Below, in pieces: positions 13,201-22,808 of a stretch of 64,000 bases of DNA (within the stretch, counting starts at the first letter, position 1; each line of letters opens with the position of its first letter). Below the pieces are notes generated by a model. It was not told the DNA's origin. It made no database searches and worked only from the letters and a program-made list of their open reading frames with translations. Both the position numbers and the translations under genes were made by a program. Source of the stretch: Epinephelus fuscoguttatus (lineage: Eukaryota > Chordata > Actinopteri > Perciformes > Serranidae); assembly GCF_011397635.1 (NCBI RefSeq), contig NC_064761.1, positions 43,178,143 through 43,242,142 of the forward strand. Reading direction: 5' to 3'.

Positions 13201-14656
13201 TCCCTCTGAGCGGTAAGTCACTAAAAGAGTCTGAGAAGTCCGGGGCTGTTCATAAAACATTCAGGACGCCACAGTTTATTCCACGCTACTGAAGCTGCTC
13301 CTCTTTTTGAACCACCGTGGAGTTGGCAATAATTTAGCTTTCAGCCAACGTGTCATAATATCGCAAGTAGGGCTGCTCGATTATGGAAAAAATCATAATC
13401 ACAATTATTTTGGTTAAAATTGAAATCACGATCATGCGGCGTGCGTAATGACTTATATTGTTTACACGACGGCATGTCATTTCTGTCTCTGTGTGGTCGC
13501 ATGCTTACAATTTTCCTCTGCTCTCTGTATCGCGCATGGCGGAGTTCTGCCCTGATTTTCCGTACGCTGTTTTTGAAATCTTCCGCGATCACCTGCCCCT
13601 CACGTTATTCGTAGTTCACCTACTTGACTGGCTCGTGGAGTGAACAGAGGAGGGGCAGTATTGCGCATGCACGGCTTCCGTAGAAGACAAAATAACATCT
13701 CCAGGCGTCCGTGACCAAAAATCGTTTAGCCTCGATTTCATTACTTTTAACATCGTTTGACCTCAAAATCGTAATCGCGATCACCAGACGATTAATTGCA
13801 CAGCCTTAATCACAAGTATCACAATACTAATTTTTTACATGATATTAAAAATGATACTGGTATAATCGTGAACCAGATGATATGGCACACCTGTAGTTCG
13901 CTCCACAACTCCAGTGTCTCCTCCTTTATCACAGTTTGAGAGCACAGAGACTTGTTCCTCCTCCATGTTTACTGTCTACACGGTATGCTGCGTCCTGGTT
14001 GGTGCTGGAAAGAGCGCAGCTATTGTTTATTGTTTACATGAGCCAAGACTAAAAACTTTTGTTGGTTTTGTCGGAACGTCTAAACAAGAAAAAGACTGAC
14101 TGAAGACAGCTTACTCCAGAACGCACCAACTGAGGTTAAATGATTTTGTTCCCACATTGCGACAGTGAGATCTCTTGAAAAGCCGTTTGGTGTAAGGTCT
14201 GCAGTGTTTGAGCACAAAAAGGTTACTCAGTGTGAAACTTCTGAACTTGTGCAACGATGCTGACTCATGACTCACAGGTCAGGATGTTATGTAATCAGCA
14301 GCTGTGTTTCATATTGATTTTCCCCAAAACCTTTTCTCGGCACAGGTCTGATGCAATTCCGTAGCTCCGTGGCGCAGGATAAGGTTATTTCTGGTGGGCT
14401 CGCCCCCATCCGTTACCTTGACGACCAGGGTCAGCCCACTGAAGAGTACCCTCTGAACCCTAACGGCTCCCCGCAGGGCATCGCAGGGCTCTGCTCCAGA
14501 GACGGGAGACACCTGGCCATGATGCCTCACCCGGAGCGCTGCACCCTGAGCTGGCAGTGGCCCTGGGCCCCGAGGGACTTCAGACGGTCTCTCACACCGT
14601 CACCTTGGCTACGTATGTTCAAGAACGCAGCCGCCTGGTGCAGCAAAACAGAGTGA
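1287..14656 (+). CDS. pfas: Phosphoribosylformylglycinamidine synthase (FGAM synthase), C-terminal two thirds
   Basis: Cytosolic enzyme of de novo purine synthesis: ATP- and glutamine-dependent conversion of FGAR to FGAM. Eighteen phase-consistent exons: 1287-1415, 1535-1608, 1687-1843, 1932-1993, 2103-2264, 2685-2921, 3009-3239, 3423-3603, 3693-3776, 7223-7378, 7709-7828, 9244-9389, 9470-9677, 11261-11352, 11442-11556, 11644-11793, 11944-12084, 14346-14656 (TGA). They give about 917 residues; the vertebrate enzyme has about 1340, so the start lies upstream of the window. Visible motifs are WIKPIMFSGG, HDQGAGGNG, WGAEYQESNALLLR, LPAVASKRYLTNKVDRS, GGKDSLSMAARV and EEGSNGDREM. The C-terminal class-I glutaminase shows GVCNGCQLL (nucleophile Cys codon 11733-11735) and MPHPER (His 14528-14530, Glu 14534-14536). 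Exons 5 and 15 end at GC donors instead of GT. The longest introns (3777-7222, 9678-11260, 12085-14345) are filled with transposons. Identity is near certain; exon edges follow splice consensus and phase. Confidence 0.96.
4010..4215. repeat. Teleost LINE/SINE-type tail repeat
   Basis: In pfas intron 9. It contains TTTATTAATCCCGGAGGAG and CTCAAGGGCACCTTGGCAGT, phrases of a very widespread fish retroposon 3' end. A short relative (ACTTTATTCATCCCCAAAGG) lies at about 46110-46135 next to a GATA run. Confidence 0.45.
4241..4297 (-). mobile_element. Tc1-like transposon terminal fragment
   Basis: On the minus strand this reads as the 5' terminus of a Tc1-like element (CTGATCAGCC, then CACTGACAGGTGAAGTGAAT). 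It matches the start of the element at 38221-39310 and the end of the one at 52540-53191. Only about 55 bases remain. Confidence 0.6.
4535..5075. mobile_element. hAT nonautonomous element (CAGGGG...CCCCTG)
   Basis: Starts CAGGGGAAGGCAACC and ends GGCTGACCCCTG, both typical hAT termini. The flanking octamers ACCTAGTG and ACCTCGCA are only partly alike, so the target duplication is eroded. The interior shares a segment around ACCTTGTGGTGAAA with the reversed copy ending at 22808. Confidence 0.55.
5302..6201. mobile_element. Foldback DNA transposon with long inverted arms
   Basis: Begins CGGTAACACTTTACTTGAA and ends with the inverse, TTCAAGTAAAGTGTTACTG, flanked by TCTATA and TCTATG. The inverted arms contain many TGACAT/ATGTCA words and cover most of the 900 bases. 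No coding frame is present. The left arm is enlarged by a 90-base tandem array, listed separately. Confidence 0.7.
5461..5820. repeat. Tandem repeat, 90-bp unit x 4
   Basis: Four head-to-tail units start at 5461, 5551, 5641 and 5731 (each begins GACATTAAATTTGTTTGGGA), differing at only a few positions. A single reverse-oriented counterpart lies in the opposite arm (about 5885-5965), so the array expanded on one side only. Confidence 0.9.
6994..7019. repeat. (CA)n microsatellite
   Basis: About 13 CA dinucleotides in pfas intron 9, about 200 bases before exon 10. Confidence 0.9.
8013..8330. mobile_element. Degenerate hAT-type element ends
   Basis: Two hAT-like starts lie in pfas intron 11: AGGGATGTACGATGATATCA near 8014 and TAGGGTTGGGTACCGAAACT near 8117. 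The second begins a locally palindromic GGTACCGA-rich stretch typical of these elements. I could not find convincing opposite ends. Confidence 0.4.
9960..10160. repeat. GC-rich palindromic repeat (possible hAT interior)
   Basis: In pfas intron 13. It holds GGGTCAGGTCGGGTTGC and TCTTAAAAATCAGACCGG, which resemble the interior of a common fish hAT-derived repeat. No clear termini. Confidence 0.3.
10288..11147 (+). mobile_element. Tc1-like transposon, degenerate
   Basis: Terminal repeats CACTCACCGGCCACTTTATT at the left and the inverse AATAAAGTGGCTACTGAGTG at the right; TA precedes the element. The interior holds broken pieces of a Tc1 transposase: MARLVQDDRKAT, KSISEATT, SSRRPHQVPLLTANNRKLRL, and FQQDNAPCHKAH around the second catalytic aspartate. 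These are split by frameshifts and a stop after QISVQ. The copy is dead. It sits in pfas intron 13. Confidence 0.85.
12721..13896 (-). mobile_element. hAT-like element (ATATGGCACACC end), interrupted
   Basis: Inserted in the repeat at 12110-14290. Its ends resemble, reversed, the element at 54671-55167. Both contain GTTTGTGAACAACAACAG or its reverse complement, CAGATTCAGATTCTG-like and CAACAGGTGATTTC-like sequence. It is split by the element at 13374-13809. Confidence 0.45.
13374..13809. mobile_element. hAT nonautonomous element with 8-bp target duplication
   Basis: Starts TAGGGCTGCTCGATTA, ends TTAATTGCACAGCCTTA, with flanking ATCGCAAG and ATCACAAG (one mismatch). This is the youngest layer of a nested stack. 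Short frames inside it are not a transposase. Confidence 0.65.
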
Positions 14657-14952
14657 TAGTACTCTGTTTACATTTCTGGTGCGGTCAGAGTAGTATTACT
14701 GTCTTTTTAGAGGCTGTGGGTCATTGAACCTCTAAGGCCTGATTACATTTCTCACTATACCTTTTTACTTCCTGTGGTACTTTGTCTATTGCATAATTAC
14801 AGATGCCTGCTGGGATACTTTATGACTTGTTGTTGATTTTGTTATGAACCAGTCCAGTCTGCTGATGTTATCAGTTAAGAAATGGAATTTGCTAATAAAT
14901 AAATAAATAAATAATGAAACAGCAGAAGCATGTGCAGTGTGTCATGAGATAA

Positions 14953-14958
14953 AATAAA
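14953..14958 (+). terminator. Candidate pfas polyadenylation signal
   Basis: AATAAA about 300 bases after the pfas stop codon. Overlapping AATAAA units at about 14893-14910 are alternatives. The convergent gene's signal lies about 30 bases further on. Confidence 0.5.
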
Positions 14959-14982
14959 GGCCACGTAAGTCAATAAATAATT

Positions 14983-14988
14983 TTTATT
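14983..14988 (-). terminator. Candidate polyadenylation signal of the RNF170-like gene
   Basis: TTTATT on the plus strand is AATAAA on the minus strand. It implies a minus-strand 3' UTR of roughly 780 bases that carries a MITE end (15504 downward). Cleavage would fall around 14955-14970, inside the pfas 3' end region. Confidence 0.45.
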
Positions 14989-15194
14989 TTACACAAAAAA
15001 CACAAAGTCATACAATTTCAAATATTTACACAGATGTTGATATTACAGTACTGACATGACAGCTTCTTAGAGGAATAAAAATGACACCATGGACATTTTT
15101 TCTGGGAAAAAAATTAAAATATAAAGGATAAAACAACAATTTAAACCAAAGACTCTTTAATATGGATTAAACAGCTCCCCGACTAAACACCCTG

Positions 15195-15504
15195 GGCCTC
15201 AGAAACCTATGGTGTGTAGGACTGAGTGGATCAACTGAAACTTCTCACAAGTGCCAAATGTTTAGAAGAACCACAAAGCGAATGGTCCTGTCTAGAGCCA
15301 GTGTTTGGTTTGTCCATTCTGGGCTACTGTAGAACAACATGGCGGACTTTGTGTGAGAGGACCCGCTGATATAAACAGTTCAGTCTAATGTGACAAAAAC
15401 AGAAGACTCTTATTCTTAGGTGGTAATTATACACTACTGAAAACAGTAATTATTATGTTCCATTTCTGCCATCATATCTCCCCAAACCTTACACACTGGA
15501 CCTT
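15195..15504. mobile_element. TTAA-type MITE end inside the RNF170-like 3' UTR
   Basis: The right end is CACACTGGACCT followed by TTAA (15505 on). Its interior (GTTTGGTTTGTCCATTCTGG, GAGGACCCGCTGATATAAA) matches a widespread fish MITE. Right terminus as in the element at 18738-19390. The left end is unclear. Confidence 0.5.
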
Positions 15505-15766
15505 TAAGGAACAAGAATGTGTAAGGACAGCCGAGCCAGCACACCGCGTGACATTGTATTTCAGATACCACTCTTGTAGGCTCTGTAAACACTCGACAAA
15601 CAGGCCTGAAGTCCACAGTCTGAGAGGCTCAGACGGCGTCTAACATCTCGACTGTTGCACGCCGTGCTGTTGTCAATATTCTTGCATCCACTAATCCAAC
15701 TAGCTGCAAGAAATCCAATGAAAGTCCATGTCAGACAGCTTGTACCGACACGCCGGCAGCATCTGT

Positions 15767-18700
15767 CTACAGTGAATCCCCCATTACTCCGTGTGAGGTC
15801 GCAGCATTCGCAGAGCGTCCTCCTCTCTCTGGTGCCATTTGCTGGTTGATGTTGATAACACAGGTAAGGAGCAGGATGACCACCACCAGGTCGTCAAGGA
15901 CCCCCAGCAGTCCACACAGGGAGGGGTCTGTTTCCAGGGGATCTGATGAGGAGGAGACGGGGTCTAGAGGAGGGTAGGAGATGGACACCACGGTCCCCAC
16001 ACAGCACAGGGCCACCCTGAAGAAAAACAACCACACGAGTCCTCCCATGGTGCCGAGGCCCCGCGCCAGTAACTGCAGGAGAAGGGGCGTGTCACACAGG
16101 TAGTCTGTTACCTGGAGGGGTCAGTGTGCAGAAGAGAAGACGGGTCAGACAGGAAAGCTTAATGAATGGTTCTAGATAGAAACATTCACACACGATAAAA
16201 GAGAAGGGAGAAACATTTTTGCAGCACACACACACACACTCAAATTTTCCTTGGTGGTTCCTGTATTTAGTTGAATTCAAAGATACTGAGATTTCATATC
16301 TCCCTCAAAGGGACAGGTTACTGTTGAGTCCTTCAAATGTATTATTTTTGGCACTTTGAGCACCACAAGCCGAGCGCCATCTAGTTGTATTACACTGGAG
16401 TGGAGGCAGTGATATCTCCAGCACTCAGGTGAGAGGAAAAACATGTATACTTTAATTTAGGGGAGCTCTCCTTTTAAAAGTGTGTGGATAAAAAATAAGT
16501 TATTCAGTATCTATTTAAACTCAAATCTCAGGTGCCAAACTTCGAAGACTGGTGTGCTTTAACAACACCTTTTATCAAACAGCTCCACCATAAGATTATG
16601 TGAAAGAGATCCGTGTGGGAAAGGAAGGTGTGTCAGTGCGAGGTGTGTTAATCTGACACCTCCATTGTTGGTGGTTGTTTACAATAAATCCTTGAGGTTG
16701 CATAAGTGGTATTCCTGTTACTAAATCTATTGTCAGAGGGAACGCTGGAGGAATTCTCATCTTTCCCATGATCTGATCTGATGTGGTGTTCAAGGCGATT
16801 AAGAGAAAGTTGAACCACCTGATACAGACACAAGCAGAAGGGGAGATAACAGAGACAAATACCTTTAAGGATAGTTCAATAAGAGAGTACTGACCCTTCG
16901 TGGGGCTCCAGAATAACGTTTGTTATAGTCTGTGATTTCCCCAAGAACCTCCTTTGACTGATGGTCTGATCGACTCTCGTTAAATAGATTACACAGCACG
17001 CTGACCTGGAAAACAGACAAACACTTTAATTCCATGTTCAAACTCAGTCTGAACTGACTGACAAGACTTTTCATCAGATCATGTGTACCGCACCTTCTGT
17101 CTGCAGAGAGGGCAGCTGATTGCATCCAACCAGGAGCCATGTCTCCAGTAGGCGATCAGACAGGGAGCTGCAGAATACAAACAAAAACCAACACTTTGTT
17201 ATCTAACATTCAACAGTTTATACCATGTTGCATCATTGTAGTGAAACCGTGCTGAAGGTATGACCAGCAGTCAGAGAAGTTACAGTATTTCATCACTGTT
17301 AACGATAACAGACCCAAGTGTTTGCTTGATCGAGGGTTGCAAAGGCCCATGAAGGCCGAGGTAAGACACAGGTACAGTGATTACTGTGTTAGGGGTCTAC
17401 AGTATGTTGGAGACATGACGGTCTAATTATAGCAGAGCTCTTGCTTGTCTGTAAGTGCTGGATGCCCTCTCCGTCAGGTCGACTGGTGCTGCCCTCATTA
17501 CCATACTGAGTGCAAATGAGAAAGTTTGGTGAAGCGTGCTTTAGTATTTATGCTCCTGCTGTAGTTGCTCCAACAGCCTCGAGGTATGTTTCGACTCTCG
17601 CTGCCTCACAATGTTGCTGCTGTCTTTCAGTAATGATTTCTTAATCTTAGAAATCAAATATTTTGAGCATGCTCTTCTGTGACTGAGATGCGAAAAATAC
17701 ATAGAAATTTCTTTCTGTCTTTCTTTTCTTTTCTTTTCAATTTCAATTCAAACATGTTGCCTCACGTAGTTGTGGTGGTGTGCTCCTTTCACGCAGTGTG
17801 TTTCAGGCCTGCCTCCTCCGCTGACCACACCCCAATTAGTGCCACATTATTTAAGGCCCTTGGTGGCTAGGTTCATTCTTTTGGCTCGTGTCTTCTTCCT
17901 TGTATCAGCTGGTTCTTCGCAGCTTTGCTTTGCTCCATTATCTGCACACAATGCATGTGGAAACCCTGCTGTCCTGCCCACGAGTGATCCTGTTAGTGCC
18001 CGTTGTTCGAGGTGGTTAACCTGCTGCTGTTTTGCTGTTTAGCACTTATTATTGCTGTTATTAAACTAACTGGGTTGTTAATTGTTTGTAACTCTCTTTG
18101 AACAAATTCTTTTCTTTCAGTGAAGCGGAGTGCTATCTCGTTGAGAGGCTGGACACCTATGGTGAGGTCCCTGCACTTAATGCATGCGAGTAAAAGCACC
18201 GGGACACGAGTGTTGATTGTGCCATTGTATTGCTGTGTTGCACTGGAGGTGAACAGGTGGTGGCACCCCGCAGTGTGGTCTGCCTCTCCATGACTGGACT
18301 CTTGCTCACTTCCCCTAGTTTAGTTTAGTCTTGTGTTGGTCTGGATATTTTATGTAACTTGTGGTTTTATTTTGGATAAAGACTCTTTTAAGTTAATCGC
18401 AGTAAAGTATTTTAATTCCCCTGTTTTGCTCATTTTTGCTCAATTTAATAAAGCATTTGGTTTATTTTGACTTCATGTCTCTGTCCTTGTTTCAGTAACG
18501 AGCCTGTGTGCCCTATTCCTAATTTTCAGCTAAATTTAAGATTCTTGAAAAGGTATTGTAATTGCCCAGGTGGCGCTGTCTTTCCTCTTCTTACTTTCCA
18601 CTTATCCCCCCTCGCCCGTAATATTTGGGTGTATGGTGCCATAGAAAAATTGGACGGTCTTATATAATATCTAACCAAACTCAGAAGAATACGATAATAT

Positions 18701-21066
18701 AACATGGTCATGTGTACTTCTGTGAATTTGAACTTAAAGGTCCAGTGTGTAGGATTTAGTAGCATCTAGTGGTGAGGTTGCAGAACTGAAACCGCTGCCG
18801 TGTGCCACGTGTGCAGGAGAACTACGGCAGTCAGTGTGAAAATGTGAATGTTTAATTTCTTTGTTCTCAGCGATTGTAGAAACAACATGGCAGCCTCTGT
18901 AAAAGAGGAGCCGCTCCATATACGGCTCATTCTACGGTCGATAAGTAGATGCATGCGGCTGAAATGAGTTTCCTCAGAAAAGTGGCTTGGGTAAGGAGCT
19001 CGGACATTCGGAGAGCCGCTCCTTCGCGTTGAAAAGGGTCAGTTGAGGTGGTATGGGTGTGTGATCAGGATGCCTTTTGGCCGCCTCCTGTTGAGAGGTA
19101 TTCTGGGCACGTCCTACTAGTAGGAGGCCTCAGGGCAGACCCAGAACACACTGGAGGGATTATATATCTCATCTGGCCTGGGAACACCTCGGGGTCCCCC
19201 AGGAGGAGCTGGAAAGCGTTGCCAGGGAGAGAGGTCTTGAATACTTTACTTGGCCCGCTGCCCACGCGACCCAACTTCGGATAGGCAGTTGAAAATGGAT
19301 GAATTCTAAGGTAACACATTTTCAGGTGATTAAAAACTAATAAAAACAGTTATGATAATCATATTACACTAAATCGTCCACTCTGGACCTTTAAAAGTGT
19401 GACATATTACGCTTCTGTCCATCTGTGAACTGCTAATTGATTGTGTTTGTTTTGGGTGACCGGCCACACTACATGTTATATAACCGTACACCTTTGAGAG
19501 GAATGATTTGAGTAAAGCAGCCAGGTGAGAATTGGAAAACCATGGCGACAGTTAATTATTTGCAGCCGGACAGAAAGGCCTCGAGGCTTGAGTCATGCTG
19601 ACGCTTCGCCGATCAGCCAATGAATGAATCAACAGGAGATATGAACACATGATGCAACCGTTGAGCAAGTGTGAGAGTGAATAAAACATGAATTAATCCA
19701 GTCTCATAGATGACAGATTGAAAGAACACACGAATGAAAGAACAAAGCTGCTCTGATATGTCGTGTGTTGAATGTCGTACCACAGAACAAATGGCCACAG
19801 TTGGTCTGGACTGGGAAGCTGGCAGTCTGTAAGCACACTGGACAGTGCAAGTCTCGGCTTGTGGAAGGACACGACTGTGTAGGTTCCTGAAGAGATAAGA
19901 AGAGAAGAATACAGAGAAAAATGTTAAGAGACGAGGTGGAAAACAGGAAGAAGGAAATAGAAGCAATGTGAAAATAAGGAAGCAGGAAGAGGACAACGTG
20001 AAGACGAGAAAAAAACTATTGCCAAATTAAATAGTCCTGATACTTTGATCTATATAATTAAAAACAATAATTATAATAGCTGCACAATAGATGTTTGGGG
20101 ACATTTGATCAGGCCAAAGTTTGGGGTTAGACATGTAAACAGATTATTATCGTGTGTTTGGCAGCAACACCACACTGTGACCCTCATAAAAGCATTAATA
20201 ATGGTAACACAGGAGCGCCTTCCAGTAATAATATTTACTGCCTGTGTGCGTCACTGTTTGTTTTACAGCAATAACAAAAATTCACTGAAGACCCAGCCTC
20301 AGCTTCACATGTGTGTGAGTGAATAAACGCTCACCTTGTGGCGGCTCATTAACGTTGATGCTGACTGTTCGGGGGTGCACACCAGAGATGTGGGTGACCC
20401 CAGGTGACTGTGACCCACTGGGCCTTCAGAGGGAAGATAGTCCAGTCTGCAACGTGACACAACACAGCGACAATGATAAACACTCCTAAAATACTGCTAT
20501 TATCTCGCCAGTGATGAAATACTGACACAAAACTAACGATTTGTGAGATAAGGCTGACTGCACTCTGCTCTTTTCTATTTGTGGGAGACACATGCTGATG
20601 CTCTGACCGCAGCAGTTAGTTTACCAACAGGCTTTAAAATAATGAATTAATAATTTAGGTTGAAAGATAGAAGCATAGATTTAGAGATACTGTAGATAGT
20701 CAAATTAAATTCACAACTTCAGCATCACAATCTGGCTTTCATCTTCAATTACATTTACAGTTTATGTAATTAGTTAAAACAGATAAACACATTAACATGT
20801 CGTTAATATGTCATGCATGCATATCATGATAGTTTGTGGTTTGCATTAGTCTAAAACGTGTTTAACTTCATATTTTTTGGAGCTCTTAAACAGATTAAAA
20901 GTAATAATAACAACTGAAGATGTCACATCACAATGTTTTTGATGGACCAAGCAAATCATCTGGCTACAAAACACAGCCCCATGTGAGTTTTAAGAAAACA
21001 AACCCTTCAATACTTCCAAACATATGATGAGACTCACCTGGACTGGGAGCTCTGGTACGGGTGCAT
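15767..21066 (-). CDS. rnf170-like: RNF170-like E3 ubiquitin ligase (RING + DUF1232-like C-terminus)
   Basis: Probable ER-membrane RING E3; human RNF170 mediates turnover of IP3 receptors. Minus-strand exons: 21066-21038 (ATG), 20446-20335, 19886-19781, 17167-17094, 17005-16895, 16111-15767, giving 258 aa, the same length as human RNF170. The C3HC4 RING is complete: C62, C65, C77, H79, C82, C85, C101, C104 ([21 protein letters not shown]). It is followed by an RNF170-type linker with DYNKRYSG. Two hydrophobic segments (about 167-190 and 209-232) enclose a GLLGVLDDL motif like that of DUF1232. The N-terminal 50 residues are Ser/Pro-rich and lack the hydrophobic segment of human RNF170. The start is the only ATG in frame with exon 2 before an in-frame TGA near the first exon's probable acceptor; a further 5' exon is possible. 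Convergent with pfas. The family is secure, but orthologue versus paralogue cannot be settled here. Confidence 0.88.
17560..18480. repeat. Unrecognised intron segment, possible retroelement
   Basis: About 900 bases of C/T-rich sequence in the RNF170-like intron between 17168 and 19780. It has no usable frame, and no paired termini could be found. It may be a solo LTR, but I see no terminal TG..CA pair I trust. Confidence 0.2.
18738..19390. mobile_element. TTAA-flanked MITE (AGGTCCAG...GGACCT)
   Basis: TTAA occurs at 18734-18737 and 19391-19394. The element begins AGGTCCAGTGTGTAGGATTT and ends CTCTGGACCT. TTAA duplications are characteristic of piggyBac and Kolobok families. It carries a LINE tail at about 19040-19290 and lies in an intron of the RNF170-like gene. 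Confidence 0.7.
19040..19290 (+). mobile_element. Non-LTR retrotransposon 3' end fragment
   Basis: The frame contains [22 protein letters not shown] and [15 protein letters not shown], the conserved tail phrases of a common fish LINE, followed by GAAAATGGATGAAT, its usual degenerate ATGGATG tail. It is nested in the TTAA-flanked MITE. The clade (Rex or L2-like) is uncertain. Confidence 0.5.
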
Positions 21067-22484
21067 AGTTGAGTGAGAAACAGCAGCTGACAGGTAGTTA
21101 CTGTCTCCCAGCAGGAAGTGAAGTGCTGCCTGACAGCATCACTGTACAAAATAAATTGGAGTTGCCTGTTAATGATCAACTACACCCTCCAATATCAGCT
21201 GGTCTCTGAGCCTCCCTGCTTAAAGGGAACGCTAATGGAGTCAGATCAATACAGCAGCAGTGCTGCTCCCACAGAACGCTTATAAACACACAGAATATCT
21301 TGACCAACTTTATTGTTAAAGTATTAAAGTCTTCACACTGGAACAAAGCCCTTTCCTTCAGTCTGCTCAGGGACAAACTATTTGGGGTCACATGACTTTC
21401 CGGCAGATCAAAGCAGTGCTGTGTTTAAGTAGGTCAGCTCTGACCTGCCAATCATTTACCCAAAGTTTACTCGGCCAACAAACCCACTTTGCATAATTCT
21501 ACTCTCTAAAGTATTGGTTGTGAAATACATGTGAGTGTCCCTGACATTAACAGTGTTATAAAGGTTGTAGGGAGGGGCCTCAGCTATACATAAAAACTAT
21601 GGAAGCAGATAAGAGACAGACGTATTTGTATTTTAACAGTCACTGAATGCTTGATATTGATATTTAAACACCACAGAATTCACAGCACTGAAATATTTTA
21701 CTTTGAAAACAACATCTGAATTTAGTGATTCTGATTCACAACACTTTCTCACTCCGTCACATGTTGATGTTTGGTCAGGGACTTTCCACGTCCAGATTTC
21801 CACGCTGTGTTAAGTTCAGCCTGTTACATGCATCGTCTTCTTTCAAAATATTTCAAAAAATTTCACTTCCGTTTTCACAGGAAATTGACCTTTACATACA
21901 GTCTCTTTCAAAATAAACGCGTGATTGTTAGATTTAGGCAACAAGAGCGTGTGGTTGGGTGTAGGAAAAAAGAACAGGGTTTGGGACACAAACACCACTC
22001 TCCTGGGTGAAGGTCACTGTTTGTTGGACCCCTCCTGCCTGCCCTACTCACACCTTCATCGCCTTAACTTTCGTACATGTCCCGCCACGTTTCCCCTGAC
22101 GCCACCGAGCACCATTAGAGTATAACGTGACCGGCTGCGTATCATGAAGACGTTAAAGGACAGCTTTTTCAGTGACTGTCGCTGCAAGTCACTGCCCAAG
22201 CGAGTGAGGCCGGGTTAAAATTCACCTCTTTGAAACTATGATTTAAAATGTCTTGATTTGCAATTTCAAAAGCTGAATTTGTTTTCAGTGTTTGCAAGTT
22301 TAGATCCAACAATTTAAGTTTCAGAATTCAAGAAAGGAAGAAAGAAAACATTCAGGTTGCTCAAATTTGATTGGTCATATTCAGATCTAAAAATTCAAGT
22401 TGAAAAGATTCAAAAAGAAAATCTGTGAAATTCAGTTGGTCAAACATTCAGGCTTGAAAAAAAAATCTGTGAAGCCACAAAACA

Positions 22485-22808
22485 CATTTGAGTTTTATGA
22501 ACATACATTACTGTTTTACCACAAGGTGGCTACTCTGCAGTGGCTGTTTATTATTTTTGGCACTTAAATTTTACAGAGTTTGCAAAGAAAGTAAATGAAT
22601 CTGTCCTGGCATTACTAAATTCTCTATTTTCTTAAAAGACTTTTACTTTTTTGGATTTGAAATCCACAGGTAGCCTTGATAGGAGACCAAAGACTAGCCA
22701 ACACTGCTGAGGGTCAGCAAAATTTAGAGGAGAAGGGGCCAGGTCATGCACGAATAAAACAAAACCAGCAGGAGCCATTTGAGAAGAGCTAAAGGTTGCC
22801 CACCCCTG
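22485..22808. mobile_element. hAT nonautonomous element, reversed copy
   Basis: Ends with GGTTGCCCACCCCTG, the reverse complement of a CAGGGGTGGGCAACC hAT start. It contains ACCACAAGGTGGCTACT, shared in reverse with the element at 4535-5075. The left end is not distinct. Confidence 0.5.

Larger units (their letters stand above)
12110..14290. repeat. Unclassified dispersed repeat, copy 1, interrupted
   Basis: Flanking parts (about 12110-12720 and 13890-14250) share phrases with 31960-32645: TTGCAGGGTCACTGTTT, GATTTCTCACTA, GTTTACTGTCTAC and TTTACATGAGC. The block fills pfas intron 17 and is split by two other elements listed below. No coding frame supports a class. Confidence 0.5.

Noticed and set aside
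13092-13292. Frame with LLPEEPLNEFPLSG before a GTAAGT, as a pfas exon
   Set aside because: Exon 17 (ends G at 12084) joins exon 18 (GT CTG ATG) in perfect phase and matches the family; the frame lies inside a nested repeat and has no counterpart in the enzyme.
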